A stretch of DNA of 64,000 bases from Enoplolaimus lenunculus (Eukaryota; Nematoda; Enoplea; Enoplida; Thoracostomopsidae), in contig JASANG010002922.1 of assembly GCA_030248215.1 (NCBI GenBank), forward strand, positions 372,001 through 436,000. The letters run 5' to 3'. Each line of letters opens with the position of its first letter. The stretch's first letter is position 1. The notes under the pieces were generated by a model that worked only from the letters and a program-made list of their open reading frames with translations, ran no database searches and was not told the origin of the DNA. The position numbers were made by a program, and so were the translations under genes. Of the stretch, positions 1 to 13,985 are shown piece by piece.

Positions 1-202
1 CGAGCATTTTCGCGATACCCGGATTAAGGCTATTTGCTAGAAAAATACAGGACCCGAATGCAACTATAATACGACCTAATTTTAGGTATAAATACCAACA
101 CTTCGGCTGGAGGTTGAACTAAAACTGAGAGTTCAAACACTCACATGATCTTGCTTGATTACAATTTTACCCGCATGTGGTCGAATTTTGACAGCTACCT
201 CA

Positions 203-3770
<3,568 letters not shown>

Positions 3771-4687
3771 GTTGTGTAAACTGAGATACGGTTTGTTAGT
3801 GGTTTACAAACTTCAGTTTATTATGAGTTATGCGTCAGAGTATTGGCTTAAAAATGTGCGTCTTAAGTAACTGATGAGTTGGTGTGAATTTTGTAAGTTA
3901 TGCACTATTTTTAGCTGCACTACGAAACAATGCTAGTGAATAACAATGAAGGAGATCTTTACCATTCTACATTATCTTTCAACGTTTCAATTCTAACACA
4001 ATGGCACAACTTAGCTATGTATCTTTTTTGAAAACAGTTGTAGTATATATTTCTAATTTCTCGAGTTGAGCTGCCACAAGAAAAGTTGTTGGCTCGTATC
4101 ACCCGTTAGGGATAAATTACGAACATCGAAACCGGCACAGAAAGAGTGTAAGTGATCCTGCCCCTGCTCACTTCACGGTCGCAATATAAGTTTATATTAT
4201 TAATATGTCAGAACCGTTGCGGCTTTGTCATTTGCCGTCATGATATTTAATAGACAAACCCGCCAATTGGCATTTCTGCCACATCCTGAGAATTGCGAGG
4301 AAATAATCTGGATAGCTTGTTCTCCTCTTCCAGGCGAAAATTATAATTTTATTAAAATAAAAGGAAATTTTAGAACCAGATATTAAGAATCATAGGAATA
4401 TGAGATTTGAGGATTTTAAAGTGGAAAAATCGGTTTTTGAAAGTTTACATAGGTTGTTGTTTTGTTTGCTCTGGGTTCTCTTTATTATTTCAAAATAGGA
4501 AATGTATTTTTGTGACGATTTTCTCTCGTAGTCTCCGAATAGACATTTCGTTAAGTATACGGATTCTAATTGAAGTATACAGGAGTTAAATTCAATCCAG
4601 TTAGTAGTTGTGGAACATATTTCTTTGTATCTCATTCGTGTTTCATGTTCGTTGCTCGTATTCGGATTTGATTGCTACTCTTGTAAA
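3771..4687. other. HP1 upstream region, no gene recognised
   Basis: AT-rich DNA upstream of the HP1 start. It should contain the HP1 promoter and any 5' UTR, but no clear promoter motif was identified. The short ORFs on both strands around 4390-4635 look like chance. Confidence 0.4.
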
Positions 4688-5089
4688 CAGGGTGCAATCG
4701 GAATTCCGGTTCCGTTAATATTAAAATCCGGTATTTTTCACAATCCGGTTCCGATAATAAATCCTGTATTTTTCACCTAAATTTTCCGGTATTTTCGGTG
4801 TTGAAAATTTGTCTCATTTGAAAATTTAACAAAAATTGACATATTATTCTAACTTATTTCTCTAAAATTGTCCGTGCGTGTAAAATTGCCGAAACTGTCA
4901 ACTTGTGCCATACTCCATAATTTATCATATGTTTTCATCCACTGCAGTTGTTTCATTATTTTGGCATTCTAAAGGGTGTGTTTACAGCATTAAAAGCGAT
5001 CGGTAACAAGTATTTTTTATTTTCAGGTTCTGGTTCCGGTATTTTTTAACTTTCCGGTTCCGGTGTTTAATAATTCCGGTTGCACCCTG
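4688..5089. mobile_element. hAT-like element (CAGGG family), copy 2
   Basis: The ends are CAGGGTGCAATCGGAATT and the inverse ending TTGCACCCTG. The flanks are cttgtaaa (4680-4687) and gttgtaaa (5090-5097), 7 of 8 bases equal. The interior is AT-rich with repeated TTCCGGT blocks and no ORF. Confidence 0.82.
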
Positions 5090-5139
5090 GTTGTAAAAGT
5101 TCTGCATTAAATTTAACATCGGCTTATAATTGTTAAAAA

Positions 5140-5400
5140 TGAGTTAGACGGGTTACAGAGTAGGCTAAAGACCAGAACTAGATGAGCTCGCCATGTCCTC
5201 TCTAGTCCCTTTAGCCCGAGCCGGAGAAGCCTCCCACATACCCTAATTGGGTGGCCCGCCCCTATAGTGGCCCTCAACCTAACCAGTGGAAGCAAAAACC
5301 GATAAAGTTTAAGATGCGTCTGGCTTGTCGCTCGCTTCGCATGCGAGTTTCGCAGGAGCCGCAACGTCTGCCTACTCGGGCACTGCCTATAGTCCTATCA
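5140..5400. repeat. Dispersed GC-rich repeat fragment, copy 1
   Basis: A segment around 'ATGCGTCTGGCTT' with 'CTCGCTTCGC' shares its layout with 29640-29800, including 'AAGCAAAAAC' versus 'AAACAAAAAC' and the 'CCC...GGG' stretch before it. The sequence is markedly more GC-rich than its surroundings. The class is unknown. Confidence 0.55.
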
Positions 5401-5960
5401 CTTAATAAATCTATAGATAGATAACAAGGAGTGCGACATTTAAAATGCTAAAACTGATCTTATATTTCTAACCTAATCATTTGCTAGTTCGCCGTCTACA
5501 AAACTAAATAACCATCTCATAATAGGTGCGCTATACACATTTTAGAATATGGTCCGCAATCCTTTAATTTACTGACAGAACTCTTTTTACGGGCATATAA
5601 AAAAACAAAACAGCAGAAAGCGTTACTGCTGAAATTCAATATTTCTAACCCTTCCTCCACAGGGCTTTGCTTGTTTTAACCGTTTCCTATCTTGAAGATA
5701 TTGGCGGTTCTAGCGTGACGTCGCATGCCAAACAGTTTAAGCGACAATTAATTCGATTAAACGAATTTTTGAGAGTTTATAATACATGCTTTTAAAAGTT
5801 TAATCATGTAAATTTGTTTATTTGTACAACGTTGTGCATCGGTATATATACTTGAGCGATATATAAGAGTAGCTTTGTTCGTGTATTTCACAAAATCAAA
5901 ATTAAGGCAAATTTTTACTCTTGAATTTATACGTTCAAAAGTAAGATTTGTTGAAAGGTT

Positions 5961-6159
5961 GAGCATGTTTAAGGGGCGTCCAGGTTTCTGATGGATCGAT
6001 AAAAGAGTACGTTTAGATTCTAGATTACATTATTTTGCTTAGGCTTTAGGCTTAGGACTAGGCTTAGGCTTAGGAGCACATTTTCGCAACGCTTAGGCTT
6101 AGGTTTAAGCTTAGGAATACGCTTAATCCGCGGTTACGTCCCTTAAAGTAACATTGGCC
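5961..6159 (+). mobile_element. TTAGGC-bearing TIR element, family B
   Basis: The left end is decayed (GAGCATGTTTAAGGGGCG) and the right end is CCTTAAAGTAACATTGGCC. The interior has AGGCTTAGG runs. The target duplication is gaaaggtt (5953-5960) and gaaagatt (6160-6167), 7 of 8. Confidence 0.82.
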
Positions 6160-6430
6160 GAAAGATTTATGAACCCTAGAGATAATTGATCCACCCAAAA
6201 AGGCGACCCCGGATTCTTGTTACCTCCACCCGAATAAGTGTATATAGCATACCTATGTATAGGTTTTGAGCAGCTTAAATTTTTTCTGTTTTCTGATTTT
6301 CTATGAAATCATTATAACAAACTGCATTCATTAAAGTTATGGTTCATATACTAAGATAATAAAGGGTCTTTCTTAGGCTATACTTAGCATCCAAAAAATG
6401 CTGATAGTTAAATTGAAATTATTATTTCAG

Positions 6431-7869
6431 CAATGCCTGCTACACATTCAACCAAAGCACAATTTCGAGCACTTATCATTGAGCGAAAATCGGAAGCAAA
6501 ACAAATTTGCGTTGAACTCACTGAAATCTTTCCAGCCCAAGATTCAGCAACAATGTTGCCTCCGCGCATTCGATCAAATCCCAAATTCATTCGCCAATTT
6601 CAAAATCGATGTTCTCAACTGAAAATGTCAACGTCAAACTGGTGGTATTCAGTTAAACTTGAGTTTAACTTACGACTTGAATCCGAGGATGTTCAACTGC
6701 TCGCCGAGCATCCTATCACCCAACATTCGCTCGTCAGCATTTCAGCTCAATCCGCTGATCTGTTTAACAGTTATGCTTCAAAATTTACTCGCTTGCAACG
6801 ACTCGAGATTGAAAATCCACACTTGAGCGTTGATTTGCCTGATCCATTGAACAGCGGTGTGTCAAAGTTCACACCATTAGAACCGGATGAAATCGTAAAT
6901 CCACAATTGAGTTGTGATTTTTTCTCATCAGTATTTTCAGAATTTAATTTCCCACGTTCACTTTTAAATTTTGGCATCATGGATTGGAGACTGCCCCTCG
7001 ACACTTCTTCAAACACATTTGAATTGGTTATCGATGACGTAATACGGTGTCAGGCTCTTACAGTATTACGCATTACGAACCCACGGCAATCACAAAACCG
7101 TCCGACACCGGTCGACTTATGTTTAACACTGAGCAGTTGTGTAAATTTAAAAAAATTAAAATTAGTAAATTTCGATATTAATTTCAACTCAACGACGAAT
7201 TCAAACAGTTGCAACGGTACTAAAAGCCGCACTGGAAAAAATGGTGAGTCAAATGAACTCTCTCCAAAATGTAGGCTTTTCGGAACTACACAAACTGCGA
7301 GTCAAATTCAACTCCGCCAGAGTCAAACGTGCGACTCTGTGAGTCGACTTTGACTCTGGCGGATTCGAATTTTGACTCAATTTGTGTAGTGCCGAAAAGC
7401 CTGCTTCGGCGAGAGTCAATTTGACTCACCATTTTTTCCAGTGCATCTGCGAGTATTTGAATGTGTTTCGTGCACTGTTGATCACAAACATGCTAACGAA
7501 CCTATTCTAGCTTGTCACGCATTACACAGTCTTGTTTGGTTGAATTTAAAATATTCAAAATTTGTTCAAAATTCAGCTGCTTCGATCGAAGTACCTACGA
7601 GCTTAATGCTGCCTCAAAGCAACGTAAACCTACGTCAACTGAACCTTAAAGCTGTCTCGGTGGTAAGTATAGAGTTGGTCAAAAATTTAAACGTTCCAAA
7701 CTTACAATCGTTGGACTTGTCTTTGACTCCGGCTGTGGAAAAGAAACAAATATTTGTGTGTTTGGCAGAAATGAAAGCCGCAGGTCGAATTGGTTCTTTG
7801 AAGCGGTTAATAACTGCACGACGAGACATCGCTCACCTTCCGGCGGAAGTCGCAAAAGCATTAGGTTAG
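6431..7869 (+). CDS. Divergent leucine-rich-repeat protein, possibly decaying
   Basis: An acceptor (TTATTTCAG) precedes an open frame from 6433 to beyond 7200, continuing 7442-7866. LRR-like lines include LQRLEIENPHL, LKKLKLVNFD, LVWLNLKYSKF, LRQLNLKAVSV and LQSLDLSLTP, spaced unevenly. The two halves are split by a fold-back element. Splicing from the GTGAGT at 7244 to the CAG ending at 7441 joins them in one frame (see that element). The first 180 bases also have an LRR-like alternative frame (FEHLSLSEN... LNSLKSF) that ends in a stop near 6622, so the start is unsettled. LRRs usually mediate protein binding; partner unknown. The frame stops at 7867-7869. It could be a diverging family member or a young pseudogene. 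Confidence 0.55.
7230..7443. mobile_element. CACTG fold-back element inside an LRR exon, intron-like
   Basis: A near-perfect palindrome of 214 bp starting CACTGGAAAAAATGGTGAG and ending in its inverse. Flanks are cg and ca, consistent with a 2-bp duplication carrying one change. The left arm contains the donor AATG|GTGAGT and the right arm ends TTTTTTCCAG|TG, an acceptor. Removing 7244-7441 keeps the LRR reading frame. Confidence 0.8.
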
Positions 7870-7916
7870 AAAGTTTAGAGTTTGTATATCTATTTTTACG
7901 TTTATGTTTCAGAATG

Positions 7917-8172
7917 CACGGTAAATTCCGATGAGTTGAATATAATCAACTTTAGCTAGCGAGTTAGTTCTTTCTGAGTTTATAACTATAAGCATTAGTT
8001 CACTATAGAGTTGAGTTGATTTTCACTTTCAGTTGATTTGATTCCGGGTGAGTTGACCAGTTAAATCAGCTTGCGTTAAATCAGCTCACAATTCTGAGTT
8101 CTAATAGTCCTAACTCAGACTGAGTGATTAAACTCATTCTGAGTTAAAATCAACTCACTGGAATTTACAGTG
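7917..8172. mobile_element. CACTG fold-back element, second type
   Basis: The ends are CACGGTAAATTCC and the inverse ending GGAATTTACAGTG. Both arms are rich in GAGTTGA/TCAACTC. The 2-bp flanks are TG/TG. It shares its interior motifs with 37248-37452. Confidence 0.72.
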
Positions 8173-8257
8173 TGACAAGTTTTGCGACCAAAAAACTTAA
8201 AGGCTGCCAAAAAACTGTAGACAGTATAATTTCATTGTTGAAAGTCTAAATAAAAGT

Positions 8258-8821
8258 CTCAACAACTCTGTGTCACCACAAGCACATTTGAAGCTTCTAG
8301 TGACCAATTTGCATTGACAAATTTTCCAGACGACAACGCTATTTTTGGGTAAGTATCTTTACCATCGTTTCTTCGTTGGATACTTTAGTTGACCGCGAAC
8401 TGGCCAAAAACAGTTTATAATTTCAGCGATCAAACCCGATTACATTTCATTGTTATCGCTTGTTGCAATTTTCTCTGAACTTTCACAGTTAAACGTTCAC
8501 AATCACGTTCAGTTAGCGTTTCAATGTAACAAACAAATCGAAAAATTTGCTGAATTAACAGCGTCCAGTTTAGTTCAGTTTGAATGTGACGCAACTCAAC
8601 TTTTAAACTCATTCGAAACGTTTAAACTGTTTGTTCATGCGCGAAAATCCTTTGAAGATACCGACCACCAAACGGAAACATCTCTGCGTTGGCTATCGCT
8701 GACGTGTGAATTTGACGCGTCGACGTTGAAAGCGATGAAAGATTGGGGCCGAATTTGTCGTGATATGGTTACTGCTCGAGTAATACTTGCTAAACCGGGA
8801 ACCGAAAAGTCTGAAGAATAA
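8258..8821 (+). CDS. Possible continuation of the LRR gene, or a second LRR fragment
   Basis: A good acceptor (TTTATAATTTCAG) at 8426 opens a frame from 8427 to the stop at 8819-8821. It encodes about 130 residues including LLSLVAIFSELSQLNV and TSLRWLSLTCEFDAS, both LRR-like. Upstream, 8258-8348 ends in a strong donor (GTAAGT at 8349). Its frame that matches the last exon (HLKLLVTNLH) meets a TGA before the donor, and the frame that is open does not fit the phase. Either an exon is misplaced here or the gene is broken. Function unknown. Confidence 0.45.
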
Positions 8822-8888
8822 AGTTTATAACATCAGATAGCAACGTACCATTTTAAAACTTCAAATATATATGTTTCTGTATATGTCT

Positions 8889-9369
8889 TAGGCTAATCTG
8901 CTATTCAGAACAATCACCAAATGGCCTATGCCAATCGGCTATTCAGAGCAAATAGCAGTTCGGCATAGGCTATAGCGATTGTGAGATGTAGCAAACAACA
9001 GTGATGATGTAAAACCAGCGCTGATTGGTACGGGAAGTTCGCCAGTCCAAACAAGCAAATCCGATTGGTCTATAAGTTCAATAGCAGTTTAGGTAAAGCC
9101 CTATTCACACGTGCAAATTTTTACTGCGAGAACTTGCAGCCGCTAATTGCACGTAGAAAATGCATTTTTCATGATTTTTAATGAATTATTTGCAGCGGCA
9201 ATTTTTTTCGAACGGGGTTTTGGACAAAACATGCAAGTGCACGTTGCAGCTGCAAGTTCTCGCAGTAAAAACACACACCTGTGAATAGGGCTTCAGACAA
9301 ACTGCTACATAAAATATCAGATTGGCCTATAGGCCAATTAGTAATTGGTCTGAATAGCAGATTGGCCTA
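8889..9369. mobile_element. TAGGCYAATCTGC fold-back element hosting another element
   Basis: The left arm starts TAGGCTAATCTGCTATTCAG and the right arm is its inverse (CTGAATAGCAGATTGGCCTA). Each arm repeats 'TATTCAGA' and 'GGCCTAT'. A different palindromic element (9096-9293) sits inside. A related arm lies at about 22180-22290. Confidence 0.72.
9096..9293. mobile_element. AAGCCCTATTCACACG palindromic element, copy 1
   Basis: TIRs of over 40 bp start AAGCCCTATTCACACGTGCA and continue with 'CTGCGAGAACTTGCAGC'. It is almost fully self-complementary. It is nested inside 8889-9369. Confidence 0.75.
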
Positions 9370-9719
9370 CGTCACGTATATTGCAGTGTTGTTTAAAACC
9401 AAACAAGCCAACGTTGATCGATTTTGTTAATGTTAACTGCATTCATTATGGTAACTTTTTTTACAAGAATTTATCCAATTACTCAACTAAAAACGTACAC
9501 TGTGCATTTTGTTGTTAAAATTTTAACACTGCGTTTTGTACAAAACATCTTTGTAACAGTGCGCAGTTTACGATAAACAGTAAAATCTCCAAGGCGAATG
9601 CAGATTTTTGTTTATATTCGTACTGTTGAACGTTTTTAGACTTCAGAAAATTAAATTTTTCCAAATTTAACTCCGGAGAAATTTGTTTTAAGAGCGTTTT
9701 TCGATACGCTCAAAAGCAC

Positions 9720-9861
9720 GGCCCATGTAAAGATCAGGGGCGCAACGTTTTTCTGTTGTACTAGAAATGAGTAAGCTTAAACTTTAGACGAAATTTTTTA
9801 CTAGGCTTAGGCTTAGGAATATGCTCATGATACTGTTCCGCCTCGGTTCTTTACATTGGCC
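9720..9861 (+). mobile_element. TTAGGC-bearing TIR element, family A
   Basis: GGCCCATGTAAAGATCAGG at the left and TTCTTTACATTGGCC at the right. Two hexamer repeats remain inside. Target duplication aaaagcac (9712-9719) and aaaagcag (9862-9869), 7 of 8. Confidence 0.85.
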
Positions 9862-10077
9862 AAAAGCAGTAAAATCCAGCCCAGTCGTCTAGGTGGGGCT
9901 AAACTTTTTTCAGGAGCGGTATAACACTGCCTTTGGTTACAGGGCCCGAGTGAACCAGAAACCTCTAAGATATCTGCCATGAAAACAGCCTAAAGCTGTT
10001 TTCAAACTATTTAACGGTAAGCAGCGCAGACTTTCGGCTTCCGCCGGGTTACGATTTTAGGTCTTTACAAGTTTAGA

Positions 10078-10490
10078 AACCAACGTATAGAACAGATCCG
10101 TTACTATAAACATATTTCTAAGCCTACGCATAAAAATGAGCTTACACCTAAGCATGAGCCAATTAGCGTGATGCTAAGCAAAAAATATTTGTCGAAAGCT
10201 TAAGTTCACTCTACTCAGGCTCGCAGATACACGTTCCGCGGCCCATGTAAAGAACAAGGTCGGATCGTTTTCCGGAGGGGCTATAATAGAGTCAGTTTAA
10301 GCTTTAGAATATTTTTTTTGCTTAGGCTTAGGCTTAGGAATAGGCTCATCCATACGCTTAGGCTTAGGAATAGGCTCATCCATACGCTTAGGCTTAGGCT
10401 TAGATTTAGGAATATGTTTATACTACTGTTCCGGCCCTGTTCTATACATGGGCCGTTCAGCCCCGATCTTTACATGGGCCCACGAGAAAC
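10078..10490 (-). mobile_element. TTAGGC element, family A, interrupted by another copy
   Basis: The right-type end (AACCAACGTATAGAACAG) begins at 10078. Degenerate CCTAAG repeats and a left-type end (ACGTTCCGC | CCCGATCTTTACATGGGCC) follow. The left-type end is split by the inserted element 10240-10454. No clear outer duplication was found. Confidence 0.75.
10240..10454 (+). mobile_element. TTAGGC element, family A, nested in an inverted copy
   Basis: Starts GGCCCATGTAAAGAACAAGG and ends TTCTATACATGGGCC. The interior is a higher-order array: TTAGGC runs alternate with GAATAGGCTCATCCATACG spacers. It lies inside the terminal repeat of 10078-10490. Confidence 0.82.
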
Positions 10491-10593
10491 TGGCTTATTT
10501 TGTATGTTTAGTGTGAATACTCAAAAGTACAGGTAACAAAACCGTTTTTTGGATATAACTATTCCAGGTATGTACTGATAATACATAAACAGT

Positions 10594-12457
10594 ATGATGA
10601 CTTCTATTACGCTAGTAATCGCCTTTATCATTTCAGTCATTGCAGTGGTAAATGGTAGGATTTACGTTTAATTATATATATAAGTTGGTATAATAAATAA
10701 AATATAGTTGTTGTTCATGGTAAATATATTAAAGGTCTGGGTTTGTTTTAAACACCAATTCAGTCAAATATTCTAACAATAACCTGAATTTTTCGTATTG
10801 GCCCAAAAATTGAACTGCTCCAAATATTTCTCGGTTGTTACATTTGTATTCAGTATTGAGCAGGTTCAAAGATACGTTGAAATATTGTTTTTAAATTATT
10901 TTTGTGGTTTACAGAAATTTAACCTGGTTTCGAACGGTTAATTTAAATGCGGCCTCATTAAACCACGCCGATGTATACAAAATGGACTAAAGCCAAAATA
11001 TATATACAGTACAATTATTGTGATCATATTTTCAAATGTGTATAGCACCTATCAGAAGTTGATGAGAGCACGTCTTGGTTACTTTTAAACCAGTTAATGG
11101 TGAGGTTCAAAATTTAGCAAACTTGCGTTCAATTTGCTTTATGTGGTTTTTGAGATTGACAAACTTTGCAGTTCGCTTGTTCGTATTAAACTAAAGTTGT
11201 GAATACAGCTGCATTTCGTGTAATTCAACTTAAACGCACGCAATGTCATCTGCACAGTCCTGTGTTTGTCCTATTGTCGTTTTGATTTTACAGCGGAAAC
11301 ATTTAATGCCCTTCCTGGTCTCGGAGTGGCGTTTCCGGTCACTGGCGATTTGGCAACTCCGGAAGCCTACAAAAATCTAACGGATCTATTTCCACACATT
11401 CAAAATCCTTACATAAATGAAGATTTGTTCAACGCACCGTCGGATTCAAGTAATTCTATTCATAGATTAATTTGTTATGTTAACCCATGTTACTTTTGGG
11501 AAGTTTTCGTGTTTGTTCGGAAAAGCAATAGAGCAGATTCAATAAGTATTAACTTAGGTCTAGGTTTAATAGGCCGGCAGATATCGCCCGATTCAATAAG
11601 AAAGTATTTTAACATTCAGACATGTTTTTCTGAAATTTAGGACAATTTTTCAAAAATAACTCAAAGCCGTTGTTTTCACTATCAAAAAAAAAATCCCAAA
11701 TTTCAAGGCAACTTCTTAGAGTTATAAATGTAAGAAATTATTCTTAAATATCAGAAATATTATTTTGAGTGTAAAGGCTAAGCTTAAGCTTTATTAAAGA
11801 AATATGCTCATTCTTACGTTTAGGCTTATGCTTTGGCTTAGGAGTATGCTTATAATACTGTTCCGTCCCTGTTCGTTACATTGGCCGTTTTAATGGTGAT
11901 ATACCAATTTTTTCCTAATTTTACCAGCATATGGCACCATATTATTTGAACCTTATCCAGGTAGTGTTTAATACCTAAACCAGGTTCTGACCGCAAAAGT
12001 GCGTACCAATACACCGGACACTGCTAAAATTATGGGTGTAGGTATGATTACAGGTTAGTAATTTTCAGACAAATGGGTGTACCGCCCCAACTCGAAAGCG
12101 TCCAATGGCGATCTGGTTCAACAATACATCAAAGACCGCATATTCCCAGCATGGGGTGGAGGGTTTGTGTCAAACTTAAACTCTGGTCAATTTGCTGGCG
12201 GATGGGGCACGCGAGCGGACAGTCCGTACAAACAACGGCTCCAGAGAGGACCTCAAGGCGACATCAAAATCCGAACACAAGATCCGTTTGGGTTCGGGAT
12301 TATGAGAGGCAATTTGCTTGCACTTCCGCGTCTGTACGGCATGTTGTTTCCGGTTCAAAAACAAGATTTGGCTGGTGGCCGAGATTTGGTCTCTCGGAGG
12401 TTTAACTATCAACGCCGAATCAATCCGTTCGGATTTCGAGGACCTATTTATACTTAA
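10594..12457 (+). CDS. Secreted protein of unknown family, 212 residues, four exons
   Basis: Exons 10594-10654, 11294-11449, 11928-11960 and 12069-12457 join in phase (1/1/1) and end at TAA 12455-12457. Exon 1 starts with two consecutive ATGs and encodes a hydrophobic leader (SITLVIAFIISVIAVVNA, cleavage expected near residue 21), so the product should enter the secretory pathway. The mature part begins ETFNALPGLGVAFPVTGDL, then has FEPYPDKWVYRPNSK and a Gly/Arg-rich C-terminal half (AWGGGFVSNLNSGQFAGGWG, KQRLQRGPQGDI). No cysteine was seen in the mature protein, and no known domain was recognised. Intron 3 is only about 108 bp. Intron 2 contains a TTAGGC element fragment. The gene points toward the minus-strand modular protein, with the two 3' ends about 1.5 kb apart. 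Confidence 0.8.
11778..11886 (+). mobile_element. TTAGGC element, family A, right-end fragment
   Basis: Only the interior and the right end (CTGTTCGTTACATTGGCC) are kept. It lies in intron 2 of the secreted-protein gene. Confidence 0.7.
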
Positions 12458-13312
12458 ATGTTGAAGGTTTGAAATGTTAGCCAATGCGTCGAACGGCATC
12501 GTAACAGTAGTATCCACATATTCCTAAACGTAACCTAAGTGTAAGTCTAAAGCTTGAACAAAAAATAGTCTAAAACTTAAGTTTATATACTGGATTGCAG
12601 TTCAGCGTGAGTCGGTGTCTCTTGCAGGCTTATACACGAGGCGTAGCCCAAGACCTCAAATCAGAAGGTGTACAATTTCATATGAAAATTTTTTCAACAT
12701 CAAAGATCTGGGTATAGACGGTTCTTAAACCTTATCAAAACTACTTTTTCTAATCTTGCCAGAAGCATTGGGAAATGATAAGTGCCTGTCCCTTTCTACG
12801 CGACCCTGGATCCCATACAGGCTTGAAGCCAGTTCTGAGGAAGACCAATAATATCAGCGGGCATATGGCTATTTGGTATAACCTAGAAGTTTGGTCAAAC
12901 CTTGACAGAAGGTTGGCAAAATATTTCTTGGTGTTACACATGGGCTAAACTAGAAGCGTGCCGCTCGACGCCATCACTATCTGTCGGACACCACCAAATA
13001 GATGTGTATATTTTTGATAGCAATGCATAGTGGCGTGCGGTGGCCCGCGGCGCCGTCCGGCACAAAGTATAGCGCAACCCTAAGAAAGCTTTAACTTCGT
13101 GGTTCCGGTTGGCTACTCGTCCGACGTTCTAGAAAGCAAATTATAGCAAATTATACTATTTTGAAAGTTATGGATAAGTTTTGCAATTTAAAATATGTAA
13201 TTTAATCAAATACGGTTTTACAGGATAATTACTTTTATTTAAATAAAATCACAATAAAGACAAAAATATACAAAAATGGAATGTTCGAATATAATGAAAG
13301 CATAAATGCTTA
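12458..13312. other. Convergent intergenic region without genes
   Basis: About 850 bp between two facing 3' ends. A GC-rich patch at about 12950-13085 ending CAAAGTATAGCGCAACC resembles 36625-36775 and 51030-51145, so it is probably the end of a dispersed element. Nothing coding was seen. Confidence 0.45.
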
Positions 13313-13421
13313 CTGTGGGACTGCAATGGAGTAAGCTTAAGCTTAAGACCGATTTTGTTTGCTTAGGTTTAGGCTTTGGCTTAGATATAAGCTCATTCGT
13401 ACGCTTACGCTGAGGTTCAGC
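13313..13421 (+). mobile_element. TTAGGC element, family A, truncated
   Basis: Begins inside the left region (TGTGGGACTGCAATGGAGT) and ends where the next copy was inserted at 13422. Confidence 0.65.
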
Positions 13422-13664
13422 GGCCCATGTAAAGGCAAAAGGTGGCGCGTGTTTCTATGGGAATAGAAAAGAGTAAACTTAGGCTTTAGATTAATTTTAC
13501 TGCTTGTTTTAGGCTTAGGCTTAGGCTTACGAATATGTTCATTCTTACACTTAGGCTTAGGGTTACGAATATGCTCATTCTTACGCTTAGGCTTAGGCCT
13601 TGGCTTTTAGGCTTAGGAATATGCTTATATATAATACTGTTCCGGGCCTATTTTTACATTGGAT
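13422..13664 (+). mobile_element. TTAGGC element, family A
   Basis: Left end GGCCCATGTAAAGG and a decayed right end (TTTTTACATTGGAT). Several TTAGGC runs are separated by GAATATGYTCATTCTTACR spacers. Flanks ggttcagc and ggtccaac, 6 of 8. Confidence 0.78.
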
Positions 13665-13985
13665 GGTCCAACTTAGGAATTATTTGCATATTGATCCTGT
13701 TCTAAAATTGGCTCAAAATTTTAAGATTTTGATATAACTTAGGAGTCAGTTGATTTTACAGCAAGAAAGTATGCAGCTTAAAGTTTAATAAACTGAAATA
13801 CGTTTAAGGCAGTCAAAGATCATATGTTAGGGCATAAGAAGTTGTATTGATTTCTAACTTGGAATATTTTTAGTATATTTTTAATTCATACCGGAAGGAA
13901 ATGCTATATTTGTTTAAACTTTCGATACTAAAATCGCCAAAATATAGTGCGTGAAAAATACTACAGGCACTGCGGTATTAAAGAT

